Positions 14,401 through 29,117 of a stretch of 64,000 nucleotides of DNA are shown in pieces. Below the pieces are notes generated by a model. That model ran no database searches. It had not been told where the DNA came from and worked only from the letters and a program-made list of their open reading frames with translations. The stretch is from Rostratula benghalensis. Taxonomy: Eukaryota; Chordata; Aves; Charadriiformes; Rostratulidae. Both the position numbers and the translations under genes were made by a program. The stretch is taken from the NCBI GenBank assembly GCA_013399305.1, contig VXAI01000115.1, forward strand, positions 1,492,262-1,556,261, read 5' to 3'. How positions within the stretch are numbered: the stretch's first letter is position 1; every line of letters begins with the position of its first letter.

Positions 14401-15644
14401 AATATCTGATTCTCCATGCTATGATGGTATAATATGTTGACGTTGTGGGCTGGATTAGACTATTTATTACAAAGGTATATTTTGCATAGTTCTCTATAAA
14501 AGAGGGTGTAAACTTGTGTGTAAAAAAAATGGAAACCAGATTGCATAAGCTAAAGGTGAAATACTTTAATGCATTTTTTTCCTTGTGAGTTGAGACTGTA
14601 TTCTGAAGTAACTCAGGAGCTTTGTATTACAGCATGATAAATGGCATTATTATATTGTATGGACGGATACTATCAAATCAGAGTAATATCTTCTGGTCAA
14701 TCTGGCAGAGCTACAGGATACTTATAAACCCTATTTCAGTAAAGGTGGCTCAAATGATAGGCTTTTGCAAAAGCATTTGGCTTTCAAACACTGGCAATGA
14801 AGTTAATCCAGGTATTCGGAGAAGCACACATGCTAAGAGGAATTGTGAAATATCTCCTTGTTTTGAAGTGAATGATACAAGCAGGCTACTTAATGCTTCA
14901 AGGGTTTAAGACTGGGGGATAACAAGATAAGATGAAGTGAAAGCCTGGTAGTTGGCACCTTATTATATTAAGGAGTCTGGAAAAGAATTACTAACGCGTG
15001 GCCTTTGTAAACTAACCCCTTTTCCTTTCCTTCATCCCCTCATACATATTCGAGAGTGAACCCAGAAAAAGGAAATCAGACCAAGGAGCAACAAATCAAA
15101 GATTACTTCAACTCTTACTGCACCCTATTTAATATGTTTAAGAACAGTATCTGCTTGAAGCACTCAATGAACCCTCTTAGATTCCTTTCACTCAGCCATG
15201 TGTGTCCATGGCAATGGTGCTGCCCATTAGGTCTGTAAATGAATTTAGTGTGATGAACTGCAGATACCACATGTGAGCATGGTAGTAGCCAAAGTCCATT
15301 AACCTAGGTGACCTTGTTCTGATACAAGTATTCCCACTGACTCACTGGTCACAGTTGAACCTTTTTGTGTTCTTAAATATGTTTGCTATAGTTTTAACAC
15401 TCATTTTTATCACAATGTTCGATTTGTAAGGACTGATTTTTCACTTTAACTTTTCCATCCTCCAGGGGTTTTACTCTGAGCTGTTGATACCGAGAAGGTT
15501 GCACTATGTCTATGTAATGAGTAATGTATTGTGTCCAACAGAATGAATCAGAGAGAGAACATTCAGAGTTCCACCCTTTGGGAGATGAGCTTTTGTGAGC
15601 TCAGGTTAACCCTCACTTTATCAGCTCCTCCTTCAACCAGTTTT
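8434..15644. other. Intergenic, no gene recognised
   Basis: 7.2 kb of mostly AT-rich sequence. Contains a 25-bp tandem repeat (10026-10084), a (TA/TG)n patch near 13565-13605 and a locally GC-richer stretch at about 12420-12600 without recognisable coding content. Confidence 0.7.
10026..10084 (+). repeat. About 25-bp AT-rich tandem repeat, 2.4 copies
   Basis: CATAATTAAAATGTT recurs at 10026 and 10051, and its start (CATAATTA) again at 10075, with spacings of 25 and 24 bases. Confidence 0.8.
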
Positions 15645-15876
15645 GAAAGAGGCCAAGAGACTGGATATAAAGAAGAATTTTTTTACAATGAGGGTGGTGA
15701 AACACTGGAATCGGTTGCCAGAGAGGCTGTAGGTGTCTAGTCCCTGGGAATAGTCAAGGTCAGGTTTGACAAGGCTCTGAGCAATCTGATGTAGTTGAAG
15801 ACATCCCTGCTTATTGCAGAGGGATTGGACTAGATGAGCTTTAAAGGTCCCTTCCAACCCAAACTATTCTATGATT
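15645..15876 (+). mobile_element. CR1 LINE 3' fragment
   Basis: Plus-strand CR1 end: GAGGGTGGTGAAACACTGGA, CGGTTGCCAGAGAGGCTGTA, GGATTGGACTAGATGAGCTT and CCCTTCCAACCCAAACTATT, finishing CTATGATTA. 5' truncated, moderately diverged. Confidence 0.94.
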
Positions 15877-18800
15877 AAGTGGCCTGACTGGTACATCTAT
15901 ATCTTATGTCTCAGTATTGCAGGGAGACACTTGGAGCTGTCATGAATATTTTTTTTGCCTGCTGAACGTGTGCAAGGTCCACTGTTCCACTCAACCATCT
16001 GGACTGCTCCATCTCACTATTTCTCCTGTGGGTTCGTGTCCCCTGCCTAACTACAGTCTTGTTTCTTGGATAACAGTCCTTGCTTTAGCTCTGGAGATAA
16101 CAAGGGGAAATTTAATTTAAAGGTACCATGAGTACTGAAAGCAACCTTATCCCAGCAACAGGTTTCATTAGCTTGGGTGATGGACTGTATATGTACAAGT
16201 TTGTTTCTGGTACCACACCCATTTGTTTAGGCTATCTGAAGTATCTCTACATATCATCGTGTTGTTCAAAATAGGCTTATTCAAAGCAATGAGTGTTGGT
16301 GAAGCTTTGTTAGAGCTCAGAATACAGAAGGATGATCTCATGTTTCTGACAATGCAGTATAAATGAAGAGCTATTGCCAGACCTGTGTCTAGACTTCCCC
16401 TTGGGAGTGATGCCAACAGTTTGGAAGGTAGATGAATAAAAAAAATTGTCCAAGTATGTAATTGTGTTTATTTGAGACAGACATCAAAAAGTTTTAAGGC
16501 TCTCTTAACTTGTGACTACCTGACTAACATAAATCCACCCACAAAACTGCAAGTAAAAGGGAGAGCAACACTTCTGTACCTCATTTTTCTCAGGTATCGT
16601 ACCTAATAAAGTTGCACTGAGGAGTGCCTGCTTTCTTCAGAGCTAATTGTGTTACTCCTTGGGAGCTGAGGCAAAACATGTGCCTGCTGTAATGACACTG
16701 CTCTTCTTTGGAAACCTATTGTGGTCAGTACAGCATCCATCATTTTTTTCTGGTTGTCAAGGGTGAATTATTGGGATGTTCCTCTCTGCTGCCGCTGCTT
16801 CTGCTTCCACATGATCTCACACTCACCCTAAGACTCCCAGGGCAGCATTTAGTAATAATACAGAAGTTATGCTGTTTTCTCTCACATTGAAAAAACCTCT
16901 GGCTTGCCTCTTCAACTGCTTCCCCTTCACAATGGAAAATAACAGCTCTTCTAAGCTGCTTTCTTCATGCATGCAGAACATCTCTGGAGCTCTGTACTGC
17001 AGCGACCCAAGTCTCTGACCACTCTCTTCCCCTCAGGTGTCTTTTCTTCTGCAGGACAGGCAGTGTGGACAACAGACTTTTGAAGTCTTTTGAAGATGCC
17101 TATATACTTAGAAAACAGCCTTGAGCCTATTTAATTGTAAAAATTATATGTGACTGCTCATAGAGGAACTGTCAGCTTCTGCTGACAGGTCCTGTACTAT
17201 GGTAAAATACTGCCCCTATTATGTTTGACATACCTAACAGAAACCAGATCCCCTCAGCATCACCAGGGTCACACCACACCTGCAAATTTCCAGGAAAATA
17301 ATTGCAAGTAGGCAGAGTTCCAGATATCTAGAAGGATATGTGCCCCAGCAGATGTGTAAGGTTTTATATACTTCTGTGTGAAATGTGCAGATAAACTGTT
17401 AAACCAGTCAGTTAACATGTAGTAGAATGTATTAGACTTTTTTTTTTTTTTTTGTAGAAAATGGTTTTGTATTGGTAACTTTGGATTTCAGCTGTTTTGG
17501 AAAACAATATGCCAATGCTTTGCTGCTTGCCACATTGCCTGACTAGTTGGAAAAATACAGGGTAGTTGTATGGAGTAAAACTCATGGCTACGATGCGCAG
17601 GGGGAGGGCAAGCCAAACAAGTGCAGTGTTCATTTATCCTTTAGTTTGCTGCAAGAGGTTTTGCTGAGACCAGTGACTAAGAGCTACCGGAGATCCTTGG
17701 CACTTTCAGTTCAGTGAGAAGAAATGATTCAAAGAAGATGGAAAGCCTGGCGCATCACCAGCTGGCTCTCCAAAAGCTTCGGGCAGCTGTGAAATGGCTA
17801 CAGGTTCTTACAGAAACCAAATTCCCCAGCCTTTAAAGGACATATTGTTTAAGGATACGACGTCTGGGGTAAAGCCAATGAGCAGATCCTATCTCTCACC
17901 ATGACTGAATGGTGGCTATGCACTGGAGTATGTCCCTGGTTATAGGGTCCTCAGCTGTATGGAATGGGACTCAGACAAGAGGATGCCATGACACCTGCCT
18001 ATCCTGAGCAATTTGCATTTCTTTCTGTGGAAACCATGCATGGTTGAGGGGAAGAAAGCTGTGTGCCTGAGTCTTGCTCTTATAGATACACAGGAGTCAA
18101 TAAGGGCACAGGCAGTAGAACACAGATGCCTGGAAGCATTCCCAAGCCCATTGGGTGAGAAACAGCCAACAGGACCAGAAGCCTAAATAATATTAATATT
18201 ATGCTTTAATGGCTTATTAAACTATTGGTTATATATAGTAAGACATAAAACAAAAGGACAAATGAAAGCTACAACCTTTTATGGTTAATATTATTTACGT
18301 GGGGAAAAAATGAGTAAGAGGAATGAACATGGTGGAATAATGCTATCCAGATGCTGTCTCTCTAGGCACAACAGTGAGCTCAGTGTGTATTGAAAATACA
18401 CATGCATACTTTCATGCCACAAGGGAACATCTAAAATGATGAAAATACAAGTTATTGCTTCTCTCCCAATTTCCAGCGCTTTGAGCAATAAAGATTGCTA
18501 ATAAAGCCAATGCTGTTTCTTTGGCTCTTTCAGTCTGACCAGTAAAATTTTAGGTGTTAGCTCTTGCATTTTTATCCCAATTAAGCAACTCATCAAAACT
18601 ACTGTCTCCCACGTAATTTAGTGCTGAAATAATGTTTTTGGTGTCAGGGAAAAAGAACATCCAGGCTACAAAGCATAAGATCAGAACTCCTTTATTTAAC
18701 TCAGTAGCACAAGGAAAATCGCAAGTGATTCACTGCCACAAAACACTGTAAATGTATCAGGAAGTAATTTCCTGTCTCCACAGATCAGAGAGGTATCTAA

Positions 18801-21800
18801 ATTCTTGCAGATCTTGTTTGTCTCTGCTTTCCCTCTTTCATGCTCTTGTACTAGTCAAAAGTCAAAGGAGATAGCACCTAACTCTTTTTACTTAGACAAA
18901 ATCACCAATTAAGACAAAGTCTTACTGCTTACTTCATCTTTAAGCACTTGGGAATGTGAAAATTCTCTATAATGTTAGTGTCTCGTTGGATTCCTTAATC
19001 AAAGCCAGGTCTAGCAAACTTCATCACTTATGTATTAGGAGTACTGTTGGGACCTCCTCTTTCTGTGGTCTCACTCAATGGATGCTCAGCATTTGTCTGG
19101 GAAATGAAGATACCCCAATGTCCTGGCCTCTGTGCCTAAAAGGCAGCTCTCCAAAAGGAGAGGATGGTGGAGGAGAGTGAATACACAGTTTTATTCCTGT
19201 GTCCACAGTGAAGAGTAATAGTGGTTGAGGCATTGCATTCTCCCTCTGGTGAGATTTCACTCTTCCTAGTGACTCCATTAGTAGAGGAAAAACAGGAACA
19301 CCTTAGGCCACTCAGCGTAGACCCTTCACATTAAAGGTTAATGTTTACTTTAGTATAAAGAAGTGTCCAGAATTCAGACCTCAAGACTGGGGGACATCTC
19401 AAATACACATAGTCTGAAATTGGCAATTTGTGGAGCATTTGAGCTTAGAAAAAAAGGATGAAGCAGATTCAGCTTTGCAAAGGTTGTTTTTCTTTGCATG
19501 AACACAGACTTTGAAGTGCAAAACCCATATGCAAAAGCACTGGTGAAATGATCACAGGAGGTGAAATCAAGGAAGGGATGGTCAACGTGAATGGGGGAGT
19601 CCAATTGAGGAATGCAACAGAGTAACAAAATGAGGAGACTGAGCTATTTAGGACTGTCCAATCATTAAGAACTGTCCAAAAACTGATAGGCAGAAACAGA
19701 AGGGCTTGTATGTGTCTGTCTTCTTATTACTATGGCAGGATCTCATTCTCCAGGTGATCTCAAAATTGTGGGATTACCAGATGAAAAAATGATGGATAAT
19801 ATATAATTCAATTGAATTAAAATTGAAATACAGGGTATATGGAAAAGTTAACTTATCCTATTACACAAAGAAAAGAAAGAGAAAGCACAAGGAAATTATG
19901 CAGAGCAAGGTACTGTGTCCTGTGTGAGTTTGGCGGATTTGATTTATGAGGGGAGAAAATCATTGCCATTTTTAACCTTCTCCGGTATAGTTGTGGGGAC
20001 TGTTCCATCTGCTGATTTATCCCCTTTAAGAGGAAGAAGAATATTGTCCTCAGGACAAGCCCTCAGGACAACCCCAACCCCGTTCTTCCAAGCCCTCTGG
20101 ACCTTCTTGCATTGTAGACATTTTTGGGGTTTTTTTCCCTTCTTTTTGACAACATTTTTTAACACAAGTCAGACCCATCAGGTTTTTTTCTTCTGGACTA
20201 AAATGTATACAGATACATCTATGTACATGTATACACATATGTACATACATAAACACATGTACTTAAAGGCAGATCTGACATTGGTGTGTAGCAGACTGAT
20301 GCATGTTGATATGAAAGAGGCACTTCCTCCCCCTGTTGTAGTCTTTCTACACAATAATTAGTGGTGTAAGGACTTTCTGAAATGGAGGCTACGTTCAGAT
20401 TTCTTTTTTCTTATTTTCCCTTCATGCCCTCTGTAGGAATAGTGAATTTCTATCTCTACCACCAGCCTGAGCAGGAATCATTTGAGTTGTACACACTGAT
20501 GAATAACTGCAGCAAGCAACACTGTCATTCATCTGCTTCATTATTTGCCCTAGGTCCATTTTAGAAACGAATTGGAGATCTGCTGACTTGAACAGTTAAT
20601 TAAATTTGAGAGGCCATGCAATTTGCCCAGCAATATTTTAGGTAGATCTGTTAGCACTGGTTGTTGAGGGAACAGGCATCTTTATAGAAAACATAAAGCA
20701 GAGATGAAGTCAGAAGTAATCCAAGGTCCCTGGTGTATTATAGCACGGTATATTGGATCAGCAAACAGATATCAATAACTCATTCTGCAAAAGATAGCTG
20801 GGATTGCAAAGGCAATGGTCACATTTTTCTCAAATTTGGGAGAGCAACGTGTACCTTTGCCTGGGTAACAGAGCTGTTGTCCCTTTATCAGAAATGCAAA
20901 ACAGGAGGGAAGGAAAACAACCCTGAGATTTATTTCATAGACCCACCTTGAGAAGCTGGGATTTCTCTCCCACTGTAATCCTGAGAATTTCTTTATTTCA
21001 GCAGTCATTGTAATATCCTTCCACAGAAAGGCAAAAGAAGAGAGAGGGAAACTACTGCTTTCTACTGGGGAGTTATGCACTATTTACACTTCTTGCACAA
21101 CTTCCTACTGAAATTACCTAAAACCTGAAGATTGATGAAGACTGACAGTAGTAGCAGAGGTCTCTCTGCACTGAGGGGATGTGCTTTTGTGACAGCTGTG
21201 ATGCCACCTCTCTTTGCAACCAGGGCCTCTCTCTTTAAAGAGGTACTTTGACAAAAAGCTGGGGAAGTTCTTCAGGTGCACCCTAGTCTACAACTTTAAG
21301 AACTGGTGAAAAAGTGGGTTTCTGTTCTGGTGTATAAACAGTCCTCCTTGTAACAACGAGCTGATGCACATGATGATAACTTCAAATCAAATACCTTTAA
21401 TAAAAGAAATGTAAGCTAATATAGCACTCCAAGTCACATGCCTCCCTTAATACTTGAGAGGCATGGACTTAGTTTGTATATGGCATACTTTAAATCTGCA
21501 CTAATACTCTTCTACTCTGATGTTAGAAGAATGATTTTAAAAAGCCCTTGAATTAATATGATAAACCCACCAGAAATATTTTAAAACAGCTACTCACTGC
21601 TAGCAAATAAACTACATGAAAAGAAATAAAAAAATAAAATTATCTGTTTTGGTAAGAATAAGAAAAAACCCAAATCCAACATTTTTTGACAGATGCACAA
21701 GGAAAGTGTTTCACTAGATGGAAACAAAAGAAAATATTAATTATGTAGTTTGCATGACGCAGAAAGCTGGACCATTGTAACCAAATCGCTTAAGAGATCT

Positions 21801-24800
21801 CATGTGTTCAGCACAATGGCTCAGCAAGATGTGTTACTAGTTCTATCTTGCAAGCTATAGGTATATGAAGCCAAGAGTTCCTTAATGTCCTTTTCCAGAA
21901 GTCCATCCTGTTACATGATTCCAAATGGACTTCCTCTACTACATACTAAATCAGTCTTTATTCTGCTGATACTATTTTGCTTCATTTTTCCATTACTGGA
22001 AGGTCTTTTGTGCCAGGCTTCAGCTTGGCTTGGCATCTGTGTGGTGGGATATTTGGCTCTGGGTACAGACAAGAGAGGTGAGAGTGAACATGAGCTACCC
22101 TCTAGCTGTCTCAGACCTAACTTGTGATAACATGAAGACATAGGAAAGTCCATTTTTGACTCAAATATCCAGGCTTCATGCTTAGATGTTCCTGTGTCAC
22201 AGCCCTGATGGCAGGAATATTAATGTTTCTTAAGGCTCTGAATTTATGTACCTGATTTTAGACACCTGCACTGGGATCCTTTCATTGGGGAAGCTGTCTG
22301 CGTGTCTGTTGTGAAAGATATTATGTAGTTTATGGAGGAAGTGAGGAATATAGTCAGGGTGTCCTTGTCTTTCATTGGGATCATAACATTCAACAAAATA
22401 GACAAGTTCTGCGTATATTTGTTAGTCTGATTCCATCACCAGAAAAACAAAGCAAGCATTCATATTTAGGAAAATCTGGCTCTGAATATTCACTCAAATG
22501 TCCAAGGATGAACATCAAAAGCCATATATCCATACACCTCTTCTGTATTTCCCTTTTATCTTCATTGATATTGGTGTTAAATGGGTGGTTTGAGGATATT
22601 GGAACTGCAGAACTGATTCATTACAGTGACTTTCCACCTCAGGCAGCAGCAGCTCGAATTTAAAGGCAATCTCCCCTCCTCCAAAGCAGAATGCATACAT
22701 GAAGACAGATCAATGAGCACCTCTCCCATTTGCAATAATTCATTTAGTTACGTTAATAAGAGTTATCTATTCGATTTGTCAAATTGCATTACAGAGCCTG
22801 CTGGAGCTGACAGGAATTATCTTGTCTCCTGCCCTAGTGCCTGGCTGCCAAATCAGGGGGGTGGAGGTTAAGATCAGTTTTGCCATGGCTCATTTACTCC
22901 TGCTGTGCTGGTTTATTCCATTTAGCTCTAAGTAGGATGAAGGGAGACAAGCTGCAGCTGATTTGCTCTGTACTAGAGTACAGCCTTCTGCCCTATAATG
23001 ACTGAAGAATTATAGGTACAAGTAGCAGAGCCGTAGTGAGCTCCTCCAGGTCAGGAACTCTGGCAGAACGACTGCTTCTAAGTCACAGGCTGGACTTTTG
23101 CCTAGTTTAGATCAAATCAGTTCCCACAGTTGTTAGTCATCGATATCTCAGGTCTCCAGCTGGAGTGTATATTTGAAATGGTTGTAAAAGGAGTTAGAAA
23201 GCTAAGGAAGTAGGAAAGTCTAATGTAAAAAAATCAAAATGCGTCTAAATGCAATATTGCTGGAAATCCTCAAAATGACAAAGAAATCAGCTGGAGAAAC
23301 AGAAGCAACAGAACTATTTTTAAATCACCACTTCTGTTCTCTTGGATTTTCTTCTCTCTGGAATGCATGTATGTGCCTATAGTGGTATTCATGTGCCCAT
23401 TAAGTAGATTGCTCGCTCCTATGTAATTTTCTTGGGGTTTTTTTTTTTTTTGTTTTGTCTTCTGACTTGGCTGTCTATGTAGACAGAGCCTAGTTTGAAA
23501 TTACACCATACAACCTACAGCAATCTTGTCAAAACCACAGCATATTTTAGCTAACTTCAGGACACTTGACCGTACTTATGGACTACAGTCTAACCATCTC
23601 TACAGTACTCCTGTATCACCTGCATGAAGCGGGGGACCCAGTAACCATCTGCTTGCTCCCAGGTGCCTGAAGCACCAGTGGGATGCTGACTCTGTGATGC
23701 TTTTGCAAGGAGATGAGACACATTTTTGGCTGATGTCAGCCCCCAAGGGAGGGTAGGTATCACATAGTGGGGCTGGGGAGTGGTGAAATGCCTAACTGGG
23801 GCTTTCCTATGATAAGAGGCAAGTAGACAGCAGAAGAATGTGTAGAATGAAAACAAAACAAAAAGGATTTTGGTCTCTGAATCCTGAGCTATGAGTCCAT
23901 CCTGGCTTAGCAGCATTATCCACGACTGAAGAAGAAGAAAAAGAGCCAGGTGGACACTTAGGCTGAAATTTTTCCGTGCTGCTGGCCAGAAGAGGTGTTT
24001 TCAAAAGCATGTTCTGTACAGTCACATTTCTTTCTATAATTCATAGCAGCCTGGCCAAGGATGAACCCCCTGTCTTCCCCTGGCCTAAAGGCTGTAGACA
24101 GCTGGGCATTTGCCTTGAAGACCCAAGACCATCCCCAGTTTTCTGTAGGAGACAGTCTTCTCTTTCCCAGGTCCAGTTACCAAGAAAAAAAGACTCCTTC
24201 CCTCGTGTCTCAATTTAACAATTACCCAGGCTTAATGTACCATCCTGAACTTCTCATGGAGCAAGTGACTCATCAGTTCCCTGGACTGCTGAGCAGAAAT
24301 TAAAAAGAAAAGAAAACAAAACCAGCTCACGTCACACAGGCTTAACTGGCCCTTGGAGGAACTTATCTCCAGGTCCTTGAAAGATGTTTAGTAGGGTGCT
24401 CACAGAACAAGCTTTAAAATGTACTCTATTTATGAGGATAACTGAATTTGTCAGGAGAACTTGAACACACCTGGAATATTCCACATTAAAACAGCTTTTG
24501 TCACAGATATTTAGTGAGTTAACAGACACACACACATGCAGATTTCTAGCTGTACATGTTTAAGGGCTTATAAATACTTCCCAGAAGCCAATAATAAAAA
24601 GAAGAAATAAATCTGTGTTTGATATGTTTTCTTCCACAGGAAGAATCAAGCTCCAAAATGATAATGTTGTGCATTTACAGTGTTTGAATGACGATAAAAG
24701 CTAGTGGTTTAGTGGATGTTGTATTTCTGACCACGCATGATTACATTTATACAAACCAAACAGTACCCAGTGCTTAGCTCCTGTAGTAGCACCCAAGATT

Positions 24801-27800
24801 TCTAAAAGCCATATTTGCGGTTAAGGACTAAATAGGATAAATAACTGCAAAAGAAGCAGAAAACATACTTTGTTTGAAGAGCTTGCATTATCATCGTTTA
24901 CAGGAATGACTAGAAAACAAGATGTCACTTTGGGTTAATATAACCTCTGTTTTGATTACTCTTGCTTTGGTGCTTGTTGCATTGTGCAACAGCAAACATC
25001 AGATGAGCTTATCTGGATGCTACACTTGACGAGGAATGTAACCCCGTGATTCCTCTACCATTCACATTGTCTGTCTCCAGGCAGGTATTCAGGTTTTATA
25101 AGTGATGAGCTCATTAAGATTTCTGCTTCTTAAAAGCCCCTCAAGGAGACATTTGTCTGTTTGCCATTCTGTATTTAATGTCTGTAACTGCAAAAATTTG
25201 TTGCAATGTCCTCATTCAACTATCAGCATAGTATCAATAGCTTGGATTTATAACACACACACATCTTCCCATGGATGGTTAGTGTCAGTTAATGAATCAG
25301 CTTTGGAAATCAAACCATTATTTACAGATCTTTTAACAATATAAACACTTTTGGTGCCATGACAGTTTATTTACTTTAACAAAACTGCTGGTTTCCTTGT
25401 CCACTTGTGAAATTTACTTGCAAGCCAAGGGCATGCTGATTCCAGTGTTTGCATGTCCAGATCACCCATGAACAGCAGTTATAAGGAGGGATGGAGAGTG
25501 GCTTAAAAATTAGACCCCTGAGAAATAAATAACCAAAATCAGAACCAGTCTGGAAAAAGCCTGCAATGCAAATCTTTGGCAAGAAAATTTTGAGGAGAAA
25601 ACCAAACACCTTTTGGCTGAAATAGAAGTTGTAGACAAAATTCTGCCACCATTTAAAACTAGCTCATAAGCCATATAAATGCCAAGTATATCTGTCTCAT
25701 AGTATTGTATTTTGGTAATTAAACTGACTGATTGTCATCCTACAGTGACATCCATTGATGGAGCTGCAGTACTTACCTGTACAGAAAACAGAGGCCTCAA
25801 GTACATGCCACACATAATAACTTTTTTATGCAAGATGAAACCCTGCATCCTAGAACTGAATTCCTGATACCACATATTCTTAATACCACATTTTGCAGTC
25901 CTGCAGATGTGCCTCAGAGCATATCCTTCATCAAGCTTTCTACCAGCTCACTTTTGCAGCTCTGGCTATGGTGAACTGATGAAATCATTCCATCTCATTT
26001 TGCATGGCAAGTAGGTCTTTTGAAACAAAGTTCTACTGTTCATATTGCTCTCTGTCTAATTCCAGTGAGTCTTTCAGAAGTCTTTTTTCAGATCTGTGAT
26101 AAATCTCTGTGCAAGCTATCTAAATGGCAGAGTATGTGAAGTAGGAGGGACCTATAAGTTGCTTTATTTCTTCTGTGTATTGATATGTGGGCAGTGTCTC
26201 AGCAAGTCTCAGGGTCTTGATAGTGTCTTTAAAAACTCAGATATTAAATATACTTTCAGTTAGAGACAATAATCCATTTGTGGTGTCTGCTGAGACGCTT
26301 TCATAGCTTAGTGTAGCTTGGATCTACCGGTCTGGTAAATGGCAAAATTTTAAAAGCAAGAAAAAGAACTTTAAAATACACTACAAGTTGTAGGCTAGGA
26401 AAACCTCAAGGGGCTACAGCAACTCTGTTTTGTTCTCTCATGATTTATTGCTACTTAGTTATATGACTGTGATGATGCGATCTTATATCTCTTTTGTTGT
26501 CCTACATAAATGCTGTCATTACAGTACTTGTATAATATAATACCTATAAGAACACAGGGTGATATAATACCAGTGTTACACCAGGCCTTGACCCTGGAAA
26601 CCTGCATCCTATTTACCCTTTCACTGCAGAGCAGCTCCAGAGCAGTAACATAGCTTCACCTTTCCTCAATGCTTTATTCAAAGAGACATTCCCATCTTCA
26701 TTACATGTAAGATTGCTGAATTGTTTGAATTTCCTTCTGTCCTATTTCAAGTAGCACCGATTTAATCAGAATTATTTTGGAATTGTTTTGCAGAAACAAA
26801 CTTAGTTTAGACCTGCCTGAGGTGTTAGGGTTTGGGAGAGCTGTTTAATATTAGTATAGTCAGACAAAAGCACTGCAGAAACTAAACTAACCCTCCTCAG
26901 AACGCTTTATGGACTGTCAGTGGCAGCGATGTAATATGCCAGTCATTTCAAGTAATTGTGGAAAGGGACCAATATGCATCTGGCAATTTTATTTATTGGA
27001 AGCAAGACCTTCAGCATCTAAAGTTTTTAATTTCCTCCTGCATTGACCTTGCATTGGAGATTTTCACTGCAACAAGATCAGAATTGATGGTGGTGGTTTA
27101 CACTTCACTCTCCTTCTTGATTTCACTTTGATGTCCATATGAAATGATTGACTTCGAAGTATTTCTTCTCCAGTTGGATCTTGGAGAATGAAAACAAAAA
27201 ATTACTTCCTGGGAGCTTTTGCTCTAAGAGGAGTGTCTGTGTATCATCTATATGTTTTTGAAGAAGAGATATTGGAACAATGAAATAAAATGTTTTAATT
27301 GGTGTATATTTACACACAGTGTATTTACTATGAAATTCATGATAGCTGTTGTGAAGGTCCCTCTGACATTTCATTTGAGCTTTAGGTAATTTTTAAAATC
27401 TACAAGACATGGAACTATGCTGTGAGAAGGCTGTGAGTGAAATATTTTTGTTCTGTTATTACAAGTCAATATATTTAAAAGATTCTGTGTTTCAAACATT
27501 TTAAAAATTACTTAAAATACTTATTAGTGCTAATTGTTCTGATTACGTTCTTTCTCTGTATATGTAGTTTCAAGCTGACCTGTATATATGCAATTAATTT
27601 ACTGCTCTCTCTGCACTGCTCTTAGAATTGCTTCAGTGTTCTAGACATTATATTGCCATCCATCTGAAAAACTGAAACCAAGGTCTACAAAGACAAGACA
27701 TTAAATCTTAGGCAGTTGGGTAACTAATCTGGGGCTCACGTGAAAAATTCTGTTGTATTTAGTTTAGGGTGGTTTTTTTTTTTTTTAAATACTTGGCCAA

Positions 27801-29117
27801 GAACAGGAGGCAAGCATAAACATAAGTCCTGTTTTAAAGAGCTTACAGTTTAAAGCCCTCCATAAAATTACTTACTTACATACGAAAAATCCAATTAACA
27901 TTGAAGTTATCACTATGAAATCCAAGGAATGGTTGTTTTCTAACACAAGATTAGTATTAACTTATGATATTGACAGCATATATTTGACAGGCTGTCTGGG
28001 ACATGTGCTGTTGCTCCAGAATTTCTTTAATAATTGGCTCCAAAGAGACATGTTGATATTTGAAGACAGAACAGTTCTTTATTCTGAAAGTGCCAGCAAT
28101 AAAACACAAATATCTACCAGATCAGGTGTAAATAGTAGAACCCCGAATCTTAGGTAATGATAGCAAAAATAAAAGTAATAAAGCAGACCTTAAAAACAGG
28201 ATGGAGAAATGAACATCTACAAACTTCATTACTAATCCTGAATTTATAAGCCTCTAAGATGTTTCTAATTTCCCTTTCAAATATAGAAATGCTGGAGAAG
28301 GGTAGGCAGCTCATGTGAAATGAAAAGCCTCTTTAAACAAACAAACAAAAAATTATCTTAACCAATTAGTAATTGCTAATTTAGTGGTAGATAGTGGGCC
28401 AAATACAGCATTTGTCTGGAAGGGCATGCCTTTCACCACAACACGACAGTTTTACAAATCCTCTACTACAGGAAATTCTTCTGCATGTCAAATTGTTAAC
28501 ATCACGTTGCATTCTCAAGGTTATAAAGAACTTGCCAGACATTACTCAGAACAAATGAGAACGCAAGAGCATACAGCTTTTGAATTAATATTGCCAATAG
28601 GTTTGTACTGGGGAAATGACTGTCGAAGCAGAAGGCTATGGATGTATTTATTATTTCTATTGTTATTTATGTTACAACAGTATGTAGCTATTCTAGGCAA
28701 ATTTAGACCTCCTTAGGCACATTGCAGACACATTGGAAGGGATGTTGTCTTAGAGAGCTTAAATCTAAACAAGATAGATGAGACGAGGAAAAGCAAAGAG
28801 AGATGTGATGACTTAGTTGTGGCCAGGCCACAAGTGAGTGACAGGGGGACAGGTCAGGTCTGTTCCCCTTGTGTTCCTCCAAGAGAATCTGCTCCTGCTC
28901 TGACTGCTTGCCCAGCTGGTCTGAACTACAACAGCAGCATCAAACGCCCATTTTGTAAAAGTGCCTGAAATGGTCTAAGACACCCCTGAAGACCGTTTTG
29001 GATGGATTTGCCATCTGTCCTGTTCCATGGTACTGCAGCCAATGATGTTCCCTTCCTGGTCCCACTGTTAGGTCTATAAAACAAAATACTTGAGGCATGT
29101 CACCTAAGACAGTACAA
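15877..29117. other. Intergenic, no gene or dispersed repeat recognised
   Basis: 13 kb, AT-rich, with T runs near 17440-17454, 23440-23452 and 27770-27786 and an (AAAC)n stretch at 28336-28351. The longest frames are 148 codons (19915-20361 plus) and 111 codons (28384-28716 plus). Neither shows family motifs. Old, unrecognised repeats may be present. Confidence 0.65.
28384..28716 (+). other. Unassigned 111-codon open frame with hydrophobic C-terminus
   Basis: The frame opens at a GTG (first ATG is at 28426). It encodes a polar part with two N-x-S/T sequons (NSS, NIT), then a hydrophobic stretch (MYLLFLLLFML) near the end. I recognise no family. Length alone is compatible with chance in AT-rich DNA. 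Confidence 0.15.

Noticed and set aside
19915..20361. 148-codon plus-strand open frame
   Set aside because: It opens at a non-ATG codon, has low-complexity stretches (a run of MYTHMYIHKHMY type) and no family motif. A frame of this length is not surprising in 64 kb of AT-rich DNA read in six frames.
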